Positions 58,177 to 64,000 of a stretch of 64,000 bases of DNA are shown here, piece by piece. How positions within the stretch are numbered: the stretch's first letter is position 1; every line of letters begins with the position of its first letter. The DNA comes from Geosiphon pyriformis (Eukaryota; Glomeromycota; Glomeromycetes; Archaeosporales; Geosiphonaceae), in assembly GCA_016748015.1 (NCBI GenBank), contig JAAOMT010000742.1, forward strand, positions 103,543 to 167,542. Reading direction: 5' to 3'. The translations under genes were made by a program, and so were the position numbers. The notes below the pieces were generated by a model. The model ran no database searches and was not told where the DNA came from. It saw nothing but the letters and a program-made list of their open reading frames with translations.

Positions 58177-60153
58177 AAAAAAAACTTAAATTTTTTTAAA
58201 AGATATCAATAGAAGTTAAGAAATACATTTTGAATAGACTTTCTTAATAATTAATCTTCAAAATCAAATAATTTGTAACTTTAGAATTTAAAGAGATTAA
58301 AGCTTAGTTTACATGATTAGACGTTAGGTTTGACATTGGTTCAAGAAAAACTAATCTGTGAGCAAAAACTTTATATTATACCATTCGAGAGCATCATGGT
58401 TCCTATCTTGAGGTAATCATCAAAGATATTGGAATTCAAGATTGTATTTGTACTTAGAAGCGTACTCTGCGTTAACACATATGTAATTGACCTCAGGACT
58501 CAAATTTTCTGTCAAAAAATATACTACTTCTGGTTTGGAGAAATAACTTTCCCTATTGAAAGATTTTTATTGAGCATCTGCTATCCTATCATGTTTATAA
58601 ATAGTTCTAATATTGAATGAGATATCTGGGGGATTAAAATCTTGCATATTAAAAAAATGAAACAAGACTTGCCCCTATTGTGCTATGTGTCAATTTTAAA
58701 TACATGGACATGTATGAGTTTTCTTATTTATACATGTATATAAATTAAACAAAACGACAATCTTAACCTGGCGGGTGATCATCGACTATTCTGTTATGGG
58801 TAACTGTATGAATCATTGAGAGTCTCTCTTTAATGGTTCATTTAACAAATGAATTTTTTTTTCAACTATTTTCCCTAATTTGTTAAATCTTATAGGGAAA
58901 TAGGGGCACATTTTCGACCTTTACATGCCTCCTATCTACCATCGGAATGTGCCAAAATGTCATTAAGCATACTCTTTATTAAATGCATTCCTTTAAAAAA
59001 AAAATTCAATTGCGGCAAGATTCTCCAAAAAAAAATTTAAATTTTTTTCTTAGAATTCTAGACAACTAGAATCGGGCTAAAAATACCAAAGACATTTCTT
59101 TTTTCAGATAAAAAATTTGAATATTTATCATTTTTTGCAGCTTTGAATCAAATGGTCAATTTTTTTCCGCTATTACTAAATTGTGCATTAAATAAATATT
59201 TTTCTGAAACACTACAGGATATAGGATTTTGCGATTTAATTAAATGTCATTCTTGAGAGTTTAACCAATAAAGGTTAAAACAAGATTTCATGTTTTTTAT
59301 TAATAATTATTTATTGATAAATATGTTAAGTTTAACGTGGTTTGAGCACAGGTAACTCGAATTTTTAATTGTATAATTTTTTAATACAATCACTTCAAAA
59401 AATTAATTTTCCATTTCTTGTTTTAGAAATTATGTAATTTTAAATGTTAAAATCTAAAATTTTTCAATTCTTAATTCATTGGCTTATAATAGATTATTGA
59501 TATAATATTTGTAATCATTTATTTCTAAAAGAGAGTAAAAGTAAATTATCGAAATTGATTTTAATTCTCAAATTTATATTTTAAGTCTAGATTTCACAAC
59601 TGCAAATGTGAAAGCATTGTTTTTTAAAATTATTGTAATCAGGCTGAATATTTTTTGGCCAAAAACAACATATAATACTTAAAATTTGATATAAAATAAA
59701 ATTTCCTAAACTGTATTTGAATTTTAATTCAAATTAATTTTATACCATTGATTAGATATGATATAAATATTTTTTTCGAAAGGATATTTTGAAACAAATA
59801 AATGATAAAAATAAATTTTGATTAAATAAGTTATAAGTAAAATATTAAATAAATATTTATTTCATGATATTTTTATCAGTTTCGATTTTCAAACTTACAA
59901 TAGGATTATGAAGAATTTGGACAAAACAAAAATAATTGACACAGGCTTTGAGTACTAATGATATTTAATAATTAAATCTTCATCTCTTCAAGTTTTTTTG
60001 GAATCAAATGGGAATCACTTTGTACAATTATTACTTCAACCAGTTTTTGAATGTTGAATACGAAATATTAAAGAATTCTTTCCATGTTTAGCATCTAAAG
60101 AAGTTTGTCTTTCGATCAGTCATACTTATTTTAAGCTCATCTATATCCAATTG
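58177..60153. other. intergenic, no gene seen
   Basis: 2 kb of AT-rich sequence between the convergent glyoxal oxidase and GRF genes; no supported frame. Confidence 0.4.
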
Positions 60154-61053
60154 CTAGTCTTTACATTTCTCTTTCAGATGATCGAAATTTTTTGCAAGCT
60201 CCAACAATTTTACCTCTATATCCCGGACTCTTTGACTTAAGTTGTTCTCCAATTGAATCACGAAATCTTTGCTTTCAAATTGATTAATTTTGTCTTGCAT
60301 TGCAATAATAATTTCTTTCAGAGATGAGTTTTCTTTTTTTGCTGCCTCCTTTTCAGTTTCCATCTGAGTTATTCTTTTGGTTAGATCACTTGTTTCTTCA
60401 CAAAGCTTTACCAGCTCGTCGATAAGAATTTCTTCGAATGATCCTTGAACATTTCGATTGCTTGACGAGGGACTCGATTGAATATTCGCCGTTGAGGTAG
60501 TAGTTGGAGAAATTTTGCTTCCACAGTTGTTCTCATTCTTGTAGACATTTGACGCTTCAGATTCAGAATTTTTATCTTTTGCGGCAGAACCGTACTCAAT
60601 AATTATATTATCCTTGTCAGAAAAACCAGGCATTGAATTTCTTGGACCTTTTGTGGTAACCTCGCCAGGGACTGATTCCAACATCACTTCAGACAACACC
60701 TTATAAAAAGAACAGACGGTTGGGCTGGTTCCAAAGTTGCAACAGCCGTAAAACCATTCACGAAACCCGGCATGTTGAGAATTGCGATTTTGTCTTAGAG
60801 GTGCCAGACCACCACAATAACATTTTACTATTTTAGCGTGATTCATTGTTTCCAATCGGTTGTTCCAAACTTTTGGAGTGTTTGTAGGCATTAAAATTGT
60901 GATTGGATCGTCGCCACCAATTTTTTCATATATATGAGAGGATAGGAGGCTATAATAAGTTGCATAATGTTTATATAAAGAAGCCAAATAAGCTGGAGTG
61001 GAAGAAACAAAGGAAATTTTTGGTTGCTGAGAGGGAAGTGTTGCTGGATTCAT
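60154..61053 (-). CDS. GRF-type zinc-finger and coiled-coil protein
   Basis: A single exon of 299 residues starting at the ATG ending at 61053. Residues 78-118 have the layout of a GRF zinc finger: CYCGGLAP, then GFREWFYGC and VCSFYKV, with Cys78, Cys80, Cys104 or 105 and Cys114 as likely zinc ligands. The usual G-R-F reads F-R-E-W. A Ser/Thr/Asn-rich linker (about 130-210) leads to a coiled coil (about 215-297, KRITQMETEKEAAKKENSSL). GRF fingers bind single-stranded nucleic acid in other proteins. The role here is unknown and probably nuclear. No intron, and no close neighbours. Confidence 0.75.
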   Translation of the reverse strand: MNPATLPSQQPKISFVSSTPAYLASLYKHYATYYSLLSSHIYEKIGGDDPITILMPTNTPKVWNNRLETMNHAKIVKCYCGGLAPLRQNRNSQHAGFREWFYGCCNFGTSPTVCSFYKVLSEVMLESVPGEVTTKGPRNSMPGFSDKDNIIIEYGSAAKDKNSESEASNVYKNENNCGSKISPTTTSTANIQSSPSSSNRNVQGSFEEILIDELVKLCEETSDLTKRITQMETEKEAAKKENSSLKEIIIAMQDKINQFESKDFVIQLENNLSQRVRDIEVKLLELAKNFDHLKEKCKD

Positions 61054-64000
61054 TAGAATTTGTTCTCATATGTTTAGAAAAGGTTACTTTGCAGAGGGAA
61101 AAGTGTTTGGGAAAACAAAAAAGAGGATATAATGCCCCTTTTATTCTGGTCGAGAACTTTGCTAAGCTTGGAAGGAGGCAATACCGCATTCATGCATCAT
61201 TACAAAAGTTAACTGATCTTTTGCAAAAAATGATCCGTCACAAATATAATCAAGTTTTCATATTGCAAAAGGATATTTTGATTTATTAAATCGCGATTTA
61301 TGACTTAAGATTTGATTTCATGATTTCCCAATGTTTTGTGATAAGATAACTGATATTTTTAAACCCTCATGTCTTGCTCGCTACCCGTGATTCATTGCCA
61401 CGACTAAGACAATTAACCCAATCATAAGGATGGTTAGGTTTAACTGGTGCCGGACTAAATCTACATTAATAAGTTTACGATCCTGATCAAGAAAATGCTT
61501 ATCACATATCTCCAATATGAATTATTTTGTAAAGTAATATATATTGAACTGAATCAATAATAAAAGTCAATTCATAAATTCCAATATCTGATTTGAATTT
61601 GAATTTGACTTTTTTTTAATAGAACTCAATTCAAAAAAATTGTTTTTCGTCAAAACTAAATTGCTAGAATTGAATTAAATTTAAAAAGAAAGATTGGTAA
61701 TAACTTTCTTTTTTATTAGAGGTGAAAAACATTGGAAAAAGTTTTTCAGTATTTCTAATAAATCTGTTAAGTGAAAAAACGAAAACAAAATGAGGGTTTT
61801 TTCTTTTTTATTTAAATTTTATTTCATGCATTATATTGTCAACACTTTGTGAGAAACTTGACACAAAATATTAGCTTTTAAGTAGAAAATAGAATAGTAA
61901 ACAAAAGTGGATGAACTGTTAAGGGATTAAAAATAAAGTAGCAAAAATATTTATTTGCACAATTTATAAAAATATAAAAAGCTTAAAAAATTACTTTAAA
62001 TGCATATTAGGTTTTTGAATAAGGTTTTGTAGAAATTTTCTCTTCTTATAAAAACCAAAAACCAAAAATTAAATTATTGTATAGGATTTAAATAACATAG
62101 AATATTTTAAAGGTTTTTTTAAAGATAACTTTTATCTTTACCAATGTTCATGAACAAAAATATTTGTTATGAGCCCCAAAATATCTTGATAACAATTGGT
62201 AATAAACATTGGTTTCAAAATACTCTCAAACATTGGCATAAAAAACATGGACAATTTGCTCTATGCAAAAAACCAAAACAAAGTTTTGCTAAAGAAAAAG
62301 TTTGATTTATTCCAAATATAAATGCAGAATCTTTTGTAAAAAATACTTTGTAAATTTATTCTAAAGATCAAAGAATTGTTTAAAATGTTTGACAGTTTCA
62401 ATGAAACAATAATTCTCGATGCTCCATAGCATAAAATAGCTTTATCAATAAGTGTCGGTCTTTTCTTATTATTGGTTTTGCCATTGATGCTTATCTTTTC
62501 CACTAAAATTACTCCAACATCTTTATTTTAAGTTTTTGTGATACTTCTCTAACCGTTTCCTAAAATGCTTCATTCACGATGCTCTCTCGAAAAGGGATAT
62601 TCTCCACAAAAAATTTCGCCAATTTTCTGCGCGAAACAAAAAAAACCTTCTCCAAATTAGTACGGTAACTCAAATTGGGTTTCAATTTTTCTAAACATAA
62701 GAAAGAATAGCCTGTTGAGCCTCTGTGATCTTTTAATTTTGATTCATTTTAAATATAATTTGTGGAATAAATATTTTGAGAAATCACAATTTTAAGATTA
62801 AAAACAATTCATGTCTGTTTTAAAAATAAAGCGTTCATATAATCTAAAAACACATATTGCATTTAGGAGAAAACAAGGAGCATCTTTTTTTTCAAAATAA
62901 AAGACTTTATTTCTATAGTGAGATATCCGCCAAGAATAGAATTAAAGCTCGTGGATGATTTAGGCTTTTATACTGTCTAAAAATTATTATATTGTCTCTC
63001 TTTTTTAAATACCATAAACTTTGATAATCCCAAAATAAAAGCTTATAAGAAGTTGGTAAATGATACAATTGAGGTTTAGCAAAATCCTTGATCTCGTATA
63101 GATGTTTTCCTAACGTGCAAGTTTTGTTTATCAAAATTACCATGTTCTTTGAATGCCCTTTTTTCATTCAGTGAGGCAGAACAGCTAATCCTATATTTTT
63201 AGCTAATGTTGAATCTGCAAGCCATAGCAGTTCAACGCCTTATTGTTTGATGTTCTATTTCTCTCTTTGAAGTGAGACAATGAAAATTTGAATTTTAATA
63301 TACTTAACCTTAATTTATAATTCTCTATTCATTAAATGGGCAAGCATTTTCTTTCATAAAGACAGAACGGTATGGAAGTTTTTGAAGGTTTAGTACAATT
63401 ATTTTATTGGATAATAAAATAGAGATTGCAAACTTTTTTGTAGATGCTATATAATCTAGGAAAATGTGAGAAATGGTTCGGAACATCAGCCACACATATA
63501 GACAATTCGTGTCAAAAGAAACATTCCATCTACTTTAACATAGTGAATTTTCTTTTACCATTTATGTTGCAACTGGAGGGAAGTAATATTAAAATCTAAT
63601 TATCCGAAATACTGATTGCTTCTCAATGTAGTAACAAAAAGTTTAGGCAAATCCTTTCTTTATCATGTATTTTTTGTTTAATGCAAACCTTTGTCTAAAA
63701 AAAAATAACAAAGAAAAACATTAAAATTTCATTGATAAGATTTTAATATTTGGGCTACTTAAAAATTAATATTCGAGCTTTCGCTCATCAGAGCTACTTT
63801 AGAAGTTTATGCCCTAATTAATTTGTTTCTTTAATAGTTTAGGATTCGTCAAACAATGCTATCGTTTTAATAACTCTCTGGAAATTACTATATCACCAAA
63901 TATTAACCAGTTATCCTTGTTTCGAGTTGAGTGAATTTTAAAGGGTTTTGATAATGGCTATTTGCCTGGTATTCATTAGTTAGGGGTATATTTTGAAGTA
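61054..64000. other. AT-rich terminal region, no gene seen
   Basis: No frame has a recognisable domain, and those at 62,261-62,503 and 62,913-63,167 (minus) are short and low-complexity. The plus frame at 60,903-61,289 is mostly antisense to the GRF gene. Confidence 0.4.

Noticed and set aside
60903-61289. 128-codon plus frame
   Set aside because: Mostly antisense to the GRF zinc-finger gene and its 5' flank, with no features of its own.
62913-63167. 84-codon minus frame near the right end
   Set aside because: No domain, low complexity, and no splice-compatible extension.

Overview
The window looks like nuclear DNA of an early-diverging, filamentous, probably glomeromycotan (arbuscular-mycorrhiza type) fungus. 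The reasons are very low GC, many short GT-AG introns of about 65-110 bases, a long F-box/LRR protein, a GRF zinc-finger/coiled-coil protein, a membrane-anchored kelch protein, and family-3 (Rhizomucor miehei type) lipase paralogues. The assignment to a lineage is inference; there is no rRNA or tRNA here to fix it.

Region 1 (1-13,240) is a nest of related Ty3/gypsy LTR retrotransposons. A minus-strand element (E2, 1169-11460, two LTRs, CTGG target duplication, primer binding site and polypurine tract) sits inside the 3' LTR of an older plus-strand relative (E1, 1-1168 and 11465-11670). E1 abuts a third, more decayed minus-strand fragment (E3, about 11,690-13,240). E2 encodes gag, protease, a Cys-rich segment, a dUTPase-like domain, RT, RNase H and integrase, all broken. 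The damage is almost purely C-to-T/G-to-A. Region 2 (13,250-17,560) is an extremely AT-rich geneless block with diverged direct and inverted repeats. An F-box gene follows (18,790-20,406, minus).

Region 3 (22,656-48,947) is the most interesting part: eight paralogous lipase-3 family genes, five on plus then three on minus. Only one (25,612-26,875) has the nucleophile motif GHSLGG, and that copy has a one-base slip in its third exon. The other seven have Gly in place of the catalytic Ser (GHGxGG or GFGVGG). They have also lost the oxyanion-hole Ser/Thr after the RG motif, but keep the catalytic Asp, the catalytic His, the cysteine pattern and the intron positions. This looks like an expanded family of conserved, secreted or membrane-tethered lipase-like pseudoenzymes. 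Two unrelated genes lie inside the array: a seven-transmembrane receptor-like gene (30,899-32,137, minus) and a 13-exon cytochrome P450 (44,391-46,787, minus) whose heme-ligand Cys is Ser.

Region 4 (49,800-61,053) carries a kelch-repeat type I membrane protein, a frameshifted orphan reading frame, a secreted glyoxal-oxidase-type copper radical oxidase with all copper ligands present, and the GRF zinc-finger gene. The remainder to 64,000 shows no convincing gene. Taken together, the host genes between 22 and 58 kb are mostly secreted or cell-surface proteins. Exon coordinates were worked out by eye from splice consensus and frame arithmetic; no alignments or RNA data were available.
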